Below are positions 31,032-41,317 of a stretch of DNA of 64,000 nt, piece by piece (position 1 is the first letter of the stretch; every line of letters starts with the position of its first letter). The notes under the pieces were generated by a model. The model was not told where the DNA came from, ran no database searches, and saw only the letters and a list, made by a program, of their open reading frames with translations. Source of the stretch: Tritrichomonas musculus (taxonomy: Eukaryota; Parabasalia; Tritrichomonadida; Tritrichomonadidae); NCBI GenBank assembly GCA_039105265.1, contig JAPFFF010000012.1, positions 4,278,001-4,342,000 of the forward strand, written 5' to 3'. Position numbers and translations under genes: made by a program.

Positions 31032-32570
31032 ATGGAAATCAATCAAAATGTATTCCAACTTTTTGATCAAACCCCTTCATATGATAATTTTTATACAGAG
31101 GTTTGGTGTGGGCAGTTAAAATTTGCTATTGATTTAAATATTTTAATTAATTATTCCGGACTGGTGAAAGCGATATCAGATCAAATTGGATCTCTTCCAA
31201 AGAACAAACAATTACAAGCTTTTTCGAATAATTTCAATGAAAAATTCCAAGAAATAGAAGAAAAATTAAAAATCAGCAAAGTCAACATCCAATTTTTTTT
31301 ATGCTTACTCATAGGCAAACGTCTCACTATCTACAGCAATGACTTATTTGATTACTTCAAGCTTTCAAATTATTTCCAAATTCAAAAATTATCAGATTTC
31401 ATTCAAAATTTGTGTGAGTCATTGAATAACGTAAATGACATCATTTCAGTCCTGGCTAACCGAAAAATAACCGATGAAGAGGAGGAGAACTTTAACGAAT
31501 TCATTGAATGTGGCCACATGAAGGAGAAACTGAGCAACGAAATCCGTCATTGTTTCCAACTCAAAAATTTCAGAAATAACCTTCCTCTATCGTCAATCTT
31601 CAGAATTTTTCAATGCTGCAAGGACATCCATTTGAAAGCTAAACCAAATGAAGTTAATTACGAAGAAATGGCTGAGAACTTAAAAAGTGAAAATGAAAAA
31701 TTGAAACAAAAAATTGAGAGCATCCAGCAGCAGAACGACAAACTGATCAAATCTCTGAAAGACGAGAACTTGAAACTGAAAAAAATCTTGGAAAGTAAAA
31801 GTTTGAAGCCTGAAGAAAAAAAGTTGGTTTTCGACTCGAATTCTGTGTCAAACCGAGCGTCAAGTCAGACAGGAAAATCTTTTCTGAATAATTCTAAACG
31901 TACACCAATTCAAAATAAGCCGATATACAAGAAAAACCAGTCAAACTTCAAAAGTGGCGTCAAAAGCAAAATAACCAAGAATGAGACAAAAGCTAACAAA
32001 AGTGAAAATGACACAAAAAGTGACACTTCAAATAAAGAAATTGAAAAAATTGAATCAGATAAGCAAAAAAGTGACGATGAAGCAAGTAAGAAGGAAGCTG
32101 ACAATGATCTGACCATTGAAGACTTTGAGGATGAGTCAAGTAAAGAAAAATCAAAAAGTGACACCGACTTGAGTAAAGAAAATTTTGAAGATGAATCAAA
32201 AAGTGAAATTGAATCAAATAAATCAAAAAGTGACGACGAATCTGAAAAGAAGAAAAGTGACAGCGAATCAAGTAAATCAAGCAGCGATGACGAATCAAGT
32301 AAAGAAAAAAGTGACAACTCAAAGAGCGATGACGAGTCAAGTAAAGAAAATTTTGAAGATGAGTCAAGTAAGGCAAAAAGTGACGATGAGTCTAGCAAAA
32401 TAAAAAGCGACGACGAATCAAGCAAGAAGAACAGCGACAATGACTGGCTGGATGAAAATTTCGAAGACGAGCCAACTAAAGAAAAAAGTGACGATGATGA
32501 TGACAAAGATAAAAAAAGTGAAAATGAGTCAAATCAAGAAAGTATCGAATTTCTTGATGATTTTGAATAG
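31032..32570 (+). CDS. BTB-like head, coiled coil and acidic Ser/Lys repeat tail
   Basis: This 512-residue protein begins with a BTB/POZ-like segment (about residues 15-140: VWCGQLKFAIDLNILINYSG, QFFLCLLIGKRLTIYSN, YFKLSNYFQI), as in many trichomonad BTB-like proteins. A helical region follows, then a coiled coil at about 215-265 (ENLKSENEKLKQKIESIQQQ). The last 180 residues are a low-complexity array of S-S-K-(E/K)-x-K-S-D-D-E units. It is acidic and a likely target for casein-kinase phosphorylation. A possible Inr, TCATAT, lies at 31009-31014. The antisense strand of the repeat is also open, a by-product of its bias. Function unknown. Confidence 0.7.
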   Translation: MEINQNVFQLFDQTPSYDNFYTEVWCGQLKFAIDLNILINYSGLVKAISDQIGSLPKNKQLQAFSNNFNEKFQEIEEKLKISKVNIQFFLCLLIGKRLTIYSNDLFDYFKLSNYFQIQKLSDFIQNLCESLNNVNDIISVLANRKITDEEEENFNEFIECGHMKEKLSNEIRHCFQLKNFRNNLPLSSIFRIFQCCKDIHLKAKPNEVNYEEMAENLKSENEKLKQKIESIQQQNDKLIKSLKDENLKLKKILESKSLKPEEKKLVFDSNSVSNRASSQTGKSFLNNSKRTPIQNKPIYKKNQSNFKSGVKSKITKNETKANKSENDTKSDTSNKEIEKIESDKQKSDDEASKKEADNDLTIEDFEDESSKEKSKSDTDLSKENFEDESKSEIESNKSKSDDESEKKKSDSESSKSSSDDESSKEKSDNSKSDDESSKENFEDESSKAKSDDESSKIKSDDESSKKNSDNDWLDENFEDEPTKEKSDDDDDKDKKSENESNQESIEFLDDFE

Positions 32571-33019
32571 AAAAAAATTAAATATTTCAAGAATATTAAT
32601 TTATCTTAATATTATGAAAAAATGATTTTGTTTTATTAATCAATTAAATAAAGAATAAATTTGATTATTCTAATGGTATTTAACAGTATTTTCCAAAAAT
32701 AACAATAGATTAGATTTCATATCACTAGTAAAAAAGTTAAATTCATTCATTCAAATTTATGCATTTAACTTTTTCAAAGGGGTGGCATTCAAATATTTTT
32801 TTTTTAAAAAATCATGTTTATTGGTAATAAAATAATAGAACACGAGGTAAAGATGATATTTATTATAAATATAAAGAATACTGGAAAACTCACAAAAAAA
32901 ATTGATAGAATTTGAATTCACATCCATTTTTTAAAAAATAAACCATTGAAAATTAGAGAATCTCATTGAAATTTTTGAATGTCCATTTTTATATTTTTTT
33001 CACACATAGTTTCATAAGT
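32571..33019. other. AT-rich intergenic gap
   Basis: Spacer of T and A runs; no feature seen before the Inr at 33020. Confidence 0.45.
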
Positions 33020-33025
33020 TCATAT
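33020..33025 (+). promoter_or_regulatory. Inr of the ROK kinase gene
   Basis: TCATAT lies 8-13 bases upstream of the ATG at 33033, giving a leader of about 11 bases. The gene thus still carries a normal promoter although its frame has an internal stop. Confidence 0.5.
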
Positions 33026-33032
33026 TTTGTTG

Positions 33033-33938
33033 ATGTCTGCAAATAAAACAGTCTGTTGCGTTGAAATTGGAGGAACAACATCGGCAGTTGCATTTGCAAA
33101 TAAGATGGGATCATTCTTATGAAAGAAGAAAGGAATTACAACAGCATTTCCAATCAGAGGCGAAGATTCGATCAAGTTAATATGTAATGCAATCAAAGAG
33201 ACAGGAACAAAATATAGTGCAATCGGAATTGCATCGTTTGGACCACTTAATATTGCCAAAGGCACAATCGGAAACACAACCAAACCAAATTGGAAGCATT
33301 TCCCGTTAGTTGCTGAATTCAGAAAGAACCTACAGACCGATGTTCCAATTGTTCTCGAAACAGACGTCAATGCGCCAGCATATTCTGAATATCTTGCATT
33401 AAATGAAAGAGGAAAGAAGGCCAAAGCCGTCGCTTATTTGACTGTTGGAACTGGCGTTGGCCTTGGAATTTTTGTCGACGGACATCCAATTCACGGAGCC
33501 CTTCATCCTGAATTTGGACATATCACAATCGATCCTTATAAGAATAATTACTTCCCAGGCGTTTGTCCTTTCCACGGAAACTGCTTTGAAGGCGTCATTT
33601 CTGCTCATGCTCTCGCAAGAAGATTAAATATCAAGCCGGAAGAATTGAAAGATGTCCCTAACGAGCACCCTGTTTGGGACCTCTTCGCTTACTATATCGC
33701 AAAGGCTGCAACAACCGCTGCATATTCTTATGCTATTGATTACTTCGTCGTCGGCGGTGGAATTATGACTGGCGACAATCGTGGCTTCCTCTACGATAAG
33801 GCAAATGAATACTGTAAGAACATGATTAACGGTTACCTTGATGAACCAATTATTTGCAGACCAGTTTATAACAAAGATGCTGGACTAGTTGGCGCCGCTG
33901 CTTGCGCATTCCATCCAGAACATTTTCAAGTTTTATAA
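33033..33938 (+). pseudogene. ROK-family fructokinase with a single in-frame TGA
   Basis: The frame from ATG 33033 to TAA 33938 covers 301 codons, the normal length of bacterial ROK fructokinases such as Bacillus YdhR. It is interrupted once, by TGA at 33120-33122 (codon 30), after MGSFL and before KKKGI. The family often has Trp there, so one TGG-to-TGA change explains it. The rest looks functional. There is an N-terminal phosphate loop (EIGGTTSAVAFA), a catalytic Asp in LETDVNAPA, the ROK signature TVGTGVGLGIFVDG, and the zinc-site cluster HPEFGH with CPFHGNCFEG. Codon use is healthy and an Inr is present. No in-frame ATG soon after the TGA could rescue it. It may be a very young pseudogene, a strain variant or a sequencing error. 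Confidence 0.85.
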
Positions 33939-34006
33939 AAAAGATTTGAATTTAGAAAAAATCAAATTAATCAACTTTTTTTTTGTTTTTTAAGAAAAAA
34001 ATATTG

Positions 34007-34393
34007 TTAATTATCAAACGAAGATACCTTTTCCTCTATAAGATGTAAGAAAGAGCATATTGCCTCATTAATGCTTTCGTCAGTTTTAGCTGAAGTTTCA
34101 AAGAAGAACTCTATATTGTGTTTTTTTGCAAAAGATTCAATTTCCGCTTTAGAAACTTGCCTTCTCTCTGATAGGTCAAAAGTTGATTGTTGCGTTAAAT
34201 CGAACACAAGATACCCACCTACAGAGCCACGATAATATCCTCTTGTTACAGATCTAAATAGTTCTTGACCAGCAGGGTCCCATGGTTGAAGTTCAATCCT
34301 GCTTTTCTCAGTTTGAATAATTCCAGCCATAAATTCAACACCGAGAGTTGGCTGAACATTTTCATCGCAAAAGTCACGCGTAAAACGTGTCAT
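34007..34393 (-). pseudogene. Cut-down Rab GTPase gene
   Basis: The 128 codons match a Rab but start only after the P-loop: LTRF-like TRFTRDFCDENVQPTLGVEF covers switch I, DPAGQELFRSVTRGYYRG covers switch II (DPAGQ in place of the usual DTAGQ), then YLVFDLTQQSTFD. The text jumps straight to LSERRQVSKAEIESFAKKHN, so the segment that would carry NKxD is missing, while ETSAK is kept. There is no C-terminal cysteine for prenylation. Without a P-loop and NKxD it cannot bind GTP normally. Upstream there is an in-frame TAA and no missing 5' exon is evident. I read it as a Rab pseudogene with two losses that kept the frame. Confidence 0.8.
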
Positions 34394-34492
34394 TTCTCTT
34401 TATAAAAGCTATAGCATTATTTTTCATGGGTTTTTTATGTAGTCATTCAATTTTTGATGAATGAAATTATAAAAAAGGATTATTCTTTTTAC
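34394..34492. other. Short spacer ending in a target duplication
   Basis: The last 8 bases, CTTTTTAC (34485-34492), are the left target copy of the transposon at 34493. Confidence 0.6.
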
Positions 34493-34845
34493 AGAGGTGC
34501 GAGAACTTGGAAATATGATTAAAATGCCTGATTCCTATATATATATATATATCCTCACTTAATATCATATGTTATACATTATTTTTATAAATATTTATTC
34601 GGTAGGAGACAAAATATTGTATTTTATAATATTCAATGAAAATGATATAAACCATTCAATTTATAATGAATTAAGTTTTATTGATATTAAAGATAATTGT
34701 AATATTAAATTTATTTAAATTAATTATTTGTGTTTTTTGATCCATTTTTCAATATTAATCTGTCCAATTTTAAAATTTTTTTTTCAAATAATCAGGAAAA
34801 TCTTCATCATTTATGTTATCTTCCTTAAAATGAGCATCAATTGGA

Positions 34846-34971
34846 TTATTTTTTAATAAAAAATATAAAATCATCTTCAATTTGTAAAGAATTTAATTCT
34901 TCTTCTGTCATTTTTGAAATTTGATGAAGTTTCTTGATATTATCTAGTCTATCCTTCTTTTTACACTTCAT
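34846..34971 (-). pseudogene. Short open frame inside the hAT-like element
   Basis: A 41-codon frame starts MKCKKKDRLDNIKKLHQISK and ends at TAA 34846. After the stop, another frame continues with coding-like text (NPIDAHFKEDNINDEDFPDY). The Lys/Asp/Glu content looks like a piece of a decayed gene. I cannot match it to a transposase. Confidence 0.3.
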
Positions 34972-35969
34972 TTTTATTCTAATTTTCTTTTTTTGTCATC
35001 TGACAAATTTATATATCTAGCAATTATATTACTACCTGATAGAGATGATGATTTTGAGATTTGCTCTTTCCAATCAACGGTTTTATAATAGGGGAACCAT
35101 GAATGTTTTCATATGTTCTTATTTATGAGTTTTACTTCAAATAATAGAGGCCAAAATTTAAATGTATATAATATTAGTGATTTTCAAGTTTGATTAAAAA
35201 GCTTTTTAAAAAGGCATTCTAACATTATGTATATACCATAAATATGTGACAAATTCAGCATTTATTTAAAAGTAATTAACATATGATGATGATATTCAAT
35301 TTATTTAATTTCATGAAAACTAGAATTAAAAACACTTTTATTAAATATACCAGACAATAAAAAATTTTATAAACATTTCCAAGAAAAATATAATAAAAAT
35401 ATCATTTTTAATATATATATATTTTTGAACGATATTGAATTCTTATAAGAATAATTTTGATTGCACTTATAGAAATATTTGTATAAACTATCAAATTTTC
35501 AAAAAAAAATTGGTCAAATTTTTTTAAATATATCTTAAAATTCATTCCTAAAAAGTTTTTACAAAGTTTTATATAAGCATTAAATTATATAATTATTATT
35601 TTAGAATAGTTCTAGCATAAAAGATAGGGCCATTTTTTCTGTGGGATTTTCAAAACATAAAATGCAATTTTATCAGTAGTTTTCATATTTAATTCTAGTT
35701 TTCCTGTGAAAATATATTTTTTAAATAAATATACATATTAATATATCATCAAATTCAAAATGTAAAAGATTTTGAGTAAAATATGTTAATAATAAGATTT
35801 CGACCGAATGGCTTAAAATTCCACAAAACACAAATTATTATATTCAATACCATAAAATAATTGATTTCTGAAATTGTCAAGAAAATATCTTAATTAGAAA
35901 TATCATTTTTCTTGAATTTTTATTTTTTTAAAAAAAATTGAAAGTAATTGAGAGAAAATAAAGTAATTA

Positions 35970-37061
35970 CAGACCACCTGACAAGGTAAGGCCGTTTAGA
36001 AATAAAAAATTAAAAAGGTAATATCAAGAAATTGAAAAAAATTTAGGAATTCTTTTTTTAATATTTTATTATAAAAAAATTATCTCTAAGTAATTATGAA
36101 TATGATTTTCCAAAATTTCAAGCATATAAGATTTTTGAAAATTTACATAAAACATTTTTATCTTTATAAATGTAAAATGTATTTGATTAAAAACATGTGA
36201 TAAATGTTATTTATTTATTCATTTTGTAGTATTTAAAATATATAATTAACAATCTAAGAAAGAATCTCAAATGCTTACATATTAATTGTGTTATTTTTAT
36301 CATTTGGAGTTTCTATTAAATTATCAAAATAAATATTTGATTGAATAAATATTTTTGAAGTGCTGTTATTCATAGGAAATGAAAAAGAATTTGGCGCTAG
36401 ATTTTTCAAAAAAGTTGAATCATTAAATTGATCAATCATTTTCTAGCACGAAAAGGCATCAAAAATAAATATATTGTAAATATTTCCTTTGAATATACTA
36501 AAATAATATATATTTACATGTATATATTTAGAGGTGGTAAGATAATATGGATTTTATTAAAAAAAATTGTTAAACTTTTTGAGAAATCAATTAATCAATT
36601 AGTATTCTAAATAAAGCAAGTATTGTTTACTTCTCAACTTACTTATGCAATACCAATATGAAGAAATACTTGTATATTATCCAGAATGTACCAATCAGTC
36701 TGTTTAAAAATAGCCCTGATGCATATGTTTTAGAATATAATTATGATATCGATTGAGAACATTTGATCAAAGAGACGTATGATTGAAAAATGAAAATTTA
36801 TTTTATTTAATATATTTGGTACAGTTTTCTCTTCGTTTTTTTATAATAGAGTATTTATTTAATTTATGAAATAAATCTTTCAATTTAGTAAAAAACGATC
36901 ATATATCTTAGAAATATTTATCTACATACAAATAATTTTATCTTAAAATTCTGCGCCAATTTTTTTAAAATATTTAATATTTGAAATTGCTATATAGAAT
37001 GTTATTATTATTTAAAATATGGAGCATTTTTAATAGAAAAAATTTTATGCCAGGTGGTCTA
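35970..37061. repeat. Nested inverted repeat pair inside the hAT-like element
   Basis: AGACCACCTG at 35971-35980 is inverted at 37051-37060, and the match extends to 13 bases with one difference. A TA dinucleotide borders each side, which would suit a mariner-type insertion. No 8-bp duplication is seen and no gene lies between, so the class is open. Confidence 0.4.
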
Positions 37062-37071
37062 TATTTTTATT

Positions 37072-38068
37072 ATTATATTAGAATAGAGATCGGCGAAAAA
37101 GGAATTTCCATATTTACAAAACTTTTTCATATCATTAAGATCCATATGTTTTAAAAATCCATTTTTTTCGAAAAGAAAAAGGTTTGTCTGTAAAAACATT
37201 TTTTTGTGAAATAATTTCTTCGTTTAAAAAATTTGTTTTCTTTTTAAAATGAAAAATACTTCTTAAAATGATCCTTTTTTTTACGAAATAATTTTCTTTT
37301 TTCAAAACACCAAGTCTTTTTTATATGAACAATTTTTTTTAATATAGATTTTCTTTTAAAAAAAACAAGATCTTATAAATATATTATTTGATTTTGATTT
37401 TTCAATACGTTATTTATTCATATTAAAAAAAAAAAAAAAAAAAACGTTATAATTGGTGGAAAAAACTACATTTTGAGGACAAAACTATTATTTTCATTCC
37501 CGATTTAAACTGTCTGCATCAAAAGCATCATTTAACAAGATTGGAAAGTGCCTCACAGCTTAATGAAGCAAATGATATTTTCTATATCATTAGAATGCTT
37601 CAAATTTTGAATATAGTTTGATCATAAGCAATGATTACGAGTACTTTATAATTTATACATCAAATATCATTCTTTATGATTTGAATAATATCTAAATATA
37701 TGTTTTTATTAAATAATTCTTTGAAATTCTTGTTAACTTAATTTTCTCTATCAATTTATATTTCGAAAGGAATTTATGATTTTAATTAAATTTTTTATTT
37801 GAAATGATCGAAACTTATTGATATGATTTTACTTTTTGCACACACAAAAGCTTTTCGCAAAGAAGCTTTTTTTTTATAAAAAAAAAAATATTCAAAAATA
37901 AACCTTTTTATAAAAAAGTCACTTTTTTTTTAAAAAACAATTTTTTTTCGAAAAAGTGTATGCTTTCAGATATAACTTATACACATCAAAATAAATATGT
38001 TTTATAAATATAATTCTTTATTTTCAAAAAGGAAATCCCTTTTTCTCCGAGCTCTAATATAATGCTTA
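37072..38068. repeat. Second nested inverted repeat, MITE-like
   Basis: The left arm holds ATTATATTAGA, then TCGGCGAAAAAGG and ATTTCC. The right arm (38027-38068) is its inverse with TCTAATATAAT, GAGCTC and a CTTTTTCTCCGA block. The interior has further A/T-rich complementary runs (around 37150-37400 and 37850-37960). No clear target duplication was found. Confidence 0.45.
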
Positions 38069-38175
38069 TTTATTTTGCAAAAAATAAATTATACTTACTA
38101 TTTTCCAAGATATTACAAAAGTTAATAAATTAAAGTTGATCGTTTATTAAAAAATTTTTTAGTTCTCGCACCTCT

Positions 38176-39049
38176 CTTTTTACTCACAAAGAATTTTAAT
38201 ATTTTAATCTGACAGAGTGATTTTTTTTTTATTCTATTTTAAAAAAAGTTTTTTATTAATCAATTTTAATTCATTTGTAATATAATTTCAAAGCGTTATA
38301 AAAAAACATGTATTTATAATAGATATTTTTTATATGAATACCTATATTAAAAATTGAGACAATTACACTTTTTTTTATTTTTCACATCACTTTTATCATA
38401 TTTTTTTCTCTATCGTTTTTTACTACGATTTTTTTTCTCTATCGGCTTTTACTACGCTTTCCCTCTCAAAATTGAAAGAGCCAAAAATCCAAAAATTCGA
38501 ACACATAATATTTCGGCTCCAGAGCCCTCTAGGGATGCACGAAAAATCTGGAAAAAATATATTTTGATCTTTGATTCCTTAAGGTTACTACAAAAATTCC
38601 GCGCCAGCCGAACGACATTTCCTTGTCACAGATATTTATTTAATTATTCTCAAAACGCATTAATAAATTTTTTAGTGGTTGATTATTATAGAGCAACGTA
38701 TTTTAAACAAGCATTTTCAATCCCGAAGTCAAACTCCGATTTTTTAAGAATGATGTACATAATTCAATAATTCGAATTATCAAAACAAAGAATCAAATTC
38801 GGGTTTTAATAAGCTGGGATATTAAAATATATCGTTTTTTAATGATGTATATTGTTTTAAATTGTATTATAAGCCTTTTAAAATATTGAGGATTTCGAAG
38901 AATATACACAAAAAAAAAGTTATAAGCATAGATAAAAATATATTCGTTATACTCCAAATTCGATGTAGGTTAATAATTAAAGAATTTTTTAATGCTATTT
39001 TGGTTACTCATCGTAAAAAAAAAGAGTAATATATTGTAATACCATATAT
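38176..39049. other. Gap between the hAT-like element and the virus-like region
   Basis: It begins with the right target copy CTTTTTAC. A 138-codon plus-strand frame (38354-38770) starts with a Phe/Leu-rich stretch made from a doubled CTCTATCG(T/G)(T/C)TTTTTACTACG-type text and matches nothing I know. A slightly GC-richer patch lies at 38510-38620. Confidence 0.35.
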
Positions 39050-39053
39050 TACA

Positions 39054-39337
39054 ATCTCTGAGAAAAATGCAGTTGATTTTATGACAGAATTGATAGCTGC
39101 AAAAAATCTCTATTATCTTGTCAAAAGAGAAAACTTAGAAGAAAGATTAAGTTTAATGTTTTACTTATACAAGACTTTAATAAAGAGTATCTTCACACAT
39201 TAATACTTTTTGATGATATCTCTAATAGCAAACTATTTTCATTAGAAGAGTCATATTTTAGTCAACAACTTCGTAGATGTAGGCACACAAATATCACATG
39301 CTTCTTGTTAATCCAAGGATGGAAAGTTGTTTTATAA
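39054..39337 (+). pseudogene. Relic of the element A packaging ATPase
   Basis: Coding-like text on the plus strand includes LILFDDISNSKLFSLEESYF followed by SQQLRRCRHTNITCFLLIQG. This parallels the Walker B strand and the RLLTKTRHYNITCIMAFQT stretch of the ATPase in element B. The gene is a short fossil fragment. In Polintons this HerA/FtsK-type ATPase packages DNA into capsids. Confidence 0.65.
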
Positions 39338-39399
39338 TGATTAAAATGTACCCGACACTCAATCCAGCTGAAGAACAAACACCAATCCCTATAGAATTT

Positions 39400-40862
39400 T
39401 TACTCCTTCCATTTCAATTGTTTAATGTAAATCTGTCCTTCTGGATATTGATCTAAATTCATTCTTACATTAAAGTCATATTTATAATCTGTAGCTTGAT
39501 ATTGAACAACTTTTACTTTCTTTGATCCATATATTTCATCGAGTAAAGCAATCTTTGATCCGTGGAGAATTCTCACAAAATGTTTTTCACCACTCGTCTC
39601 TTTAAATATTATTAACAATTCATATGCATCAGAATCGAACTCGGTACTAATCGTTAAAATATTTTTGTGTGAATCATAAATGATTCCTGTTAAATCATCA
39701 ATTCATTGAATATCACAATCAACAAAGCCAGAATAAAATATTTTCCATTCATTTTCTTCATCTTTATGATTCTTGAATGAAACAAAGAAGTCCATAAATA
39801 ATCCAAGAACATCATCAACAGGATATTTGTCATTTGATCTAACAACTTTGAAATATTTAATATCAGAATAACCATTTATGTCTTCCATATAATCATCAAC
39901 AGACGAACTAATATTTACAAATCCATCAAAGGTACAATAAACTTTTGAAACATTATTTCTATATTTTTCATCATAAACAGTTTCAATGGTTAAATCTTTC
40001 ACGATTCTATATTTAAATTCTCCAACTTTTGAAAAAATGACGAATGTTCCAGAGTTTGAATAAAAGTTCAATAGCAATACAATACAAAATTCACCATCAG
40101 CAGAATCATTTTGTAAAATCATATATTTGTCATCATAATTTCTTGGAATAAATTTAAATCTGAGTTCAAATTCTCCATTAACAAAATAGAAATAACCAAG
40201 ATATGTTTTTGGATTATCAGAAATATTCTTATATCTATCATTTTTAATGAACTCAACCAAAGCATTCTCAAATGTTTTCTCTAAATCAATTCGATTATCT
40301 GTTTTCAAAACTATTTCATCTTGTTTAATTATTTTTTCCGCTAGTGCTAATTTGGTATCTAATTCTCCTGTTTCACTTTCAATAAAAAAGCGCCAATCAT
40401 TGCTCTCATTTGGATAATAATTTACGTAATAAGTTGTTCCATCAATTTCTATACTGTAATAAATATCGGAATTCTCAGGTACATTTTCATCATAATCAAA
40501 CATAAAATCAAAATTCTTGACCACGCCAGCATCATCAGTAATAGTTCCAACAAGATGAGTTCCCCTAGTCATTTGTATTTTGGCTTCCCACCTTCCTTCA
40601 CTATCTAGGGCATTTTCAAAAGGCAAATCGACAGCCTCTTTGTATATCAAATCATTTTTGCTTCTATATTTTGATAAATCTACGGCGGCAGGAATCTCAC
40701 TCTTTGCTTTCTCCAACGCCTCATTTACTTCATCAACAGTAGGGAAATTATCAAATTCAGCTTCTATTTCATTTACTTTTTCGGCAAGTAATTTAAATGC
40801 AGGCTTCAAAGAATCTCTGAATATATTACCAATATCCATAGCCCCACTTAAAGTTAAGGCTC
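39400..40862 (-). pseudogene. Element A structural gene, interrupted by element B
   Basis: The main open part is 39703-40839, with a related downstream part at 39400-39618. Its N-terminal third has a coiled-coil helix (FPTVDEVNEALEKAKSEI) followed by AAVDLSKYRSKNDL. This is close to the DLSxYALKxD linker found in the element B protein at 46910-47533 and in phage tail-fibre proteins. The rest is beta-rich (YYSIEIDGTTYYVNYYPN). Element B sits inside this gene, and open sequence of the same strand continues on the far side near 48018-48100. A fibre-like or spike-like virion part is the best guess. Fossil, broken. Confidence 0.55.
40858..40862. repeat. Target duplication of element B, left copy
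   Basis: GGCTC stands directly before the left terminus and again directly after the right terminus (48018-48022). Polinton integration typically duplicates 5-6 bases. Confidence 0.75.
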
Positions 40863-41177
40863 AGTAGTTATCCATAGGATTTTCTTACAATGATGCTTCT
40901 CTGGCATTTTGGGGGTCATTTGCACCAAAGAGCCTTAAAAACGACAAAAATAAGATCACTTTGGCGATGTTTTCATTTTCAACAAATTTATATAAAAATA
41001 TATATTAACACACATCAAGGTCCATACAACCCACCGAATACACTATACTATAAGCAATTAATTTAAAACACCAATACGCACACACTATACTATTTACACA
41101 CACAGAAGCCCGATATAACAAACAGCCCCAAAATGCCAGAGAAGCATCATCGTAAGAAAATCCTATGGATAACTACT
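40863..41177. repeat. 52-bp inverted arms nested in the left terminal repeat
   Basis: The outer 52 bases (40863-40914) recur inverted at 41126-41177 with one difference (outer A, inner G), separated by 211 bases. The inner copy ends with the same CTATGGATAACTACT as a true terminus. The right terminal repeat has the same pair at 47703-47754 and 47966-48017, so element B holds four copies of its own end. Confidence 0.9.
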
Positions 41178-41317
41178 TATAACCCACTACTACCACCGAA
41201 TGATTAACATCAAAGGCTCTTCGAGCCCGAGACCAAGGTCCTACTACTATCAACAAAGTCTTTTACGTTTCAAAAACTTTATTAGCTAGTAAATGTCAAG
41301 AGTAAAAACATTACACC
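40863..41317 (+). repeat. Left terminal inverted repeat of element B (455 bp)
   Basis: The inverse copy is 47563-48017. I count 3 differing bases: one near 41250 and two near 41301. It begins AGTAGTTATCCATAGG. The repeat runs past the ATG at 41293, so the first 8 codons of the first gene lie inside it. It holds a large internal inverted repeat, listed separately. Confidence 0.92.

Larger units (their letters stand above)
34493..38175. mobile_element. hAT-like element, 3.68 kb, without a working transposase
   Basis: The left end starts AGAGGTGCGAGAACT and the right end is its exact inverse, AGTTCTCGCACCTCT. The 8-mer CTTTTTAC stands on both sides (34485-34492 and 38176-38183), a perfect 8-bp target duplication of the hAT type. 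The interior is very AT-rich and shows no long frame, so it is a non-autonomous or decayed element. Other inverted repeats nest inside, at 35970-37061 and 37072-38068. Confidence 0.78.

Noticed and set aside
31910-32506. 198-codon Ser/Leu-rich open frame on the minus strand
   Set aside because: It is the antisense of the S-K-D-E repeat tail of the gene at 31032-32570, whose bias removes stops on the other strand.
33020-33424. 134-codon minus-strand open frame
   Set aside because: It lies antisense to the well-supported ROK kinase frame and has no family match.
38354-38770. 138-codon open frame on the plus strand right of the hAT-like element
   Set aside because: Its start is a Phe/Leu-rich product of a doubled T-rich text, it matches no family, and no convincing Inr lies close to the ATG.
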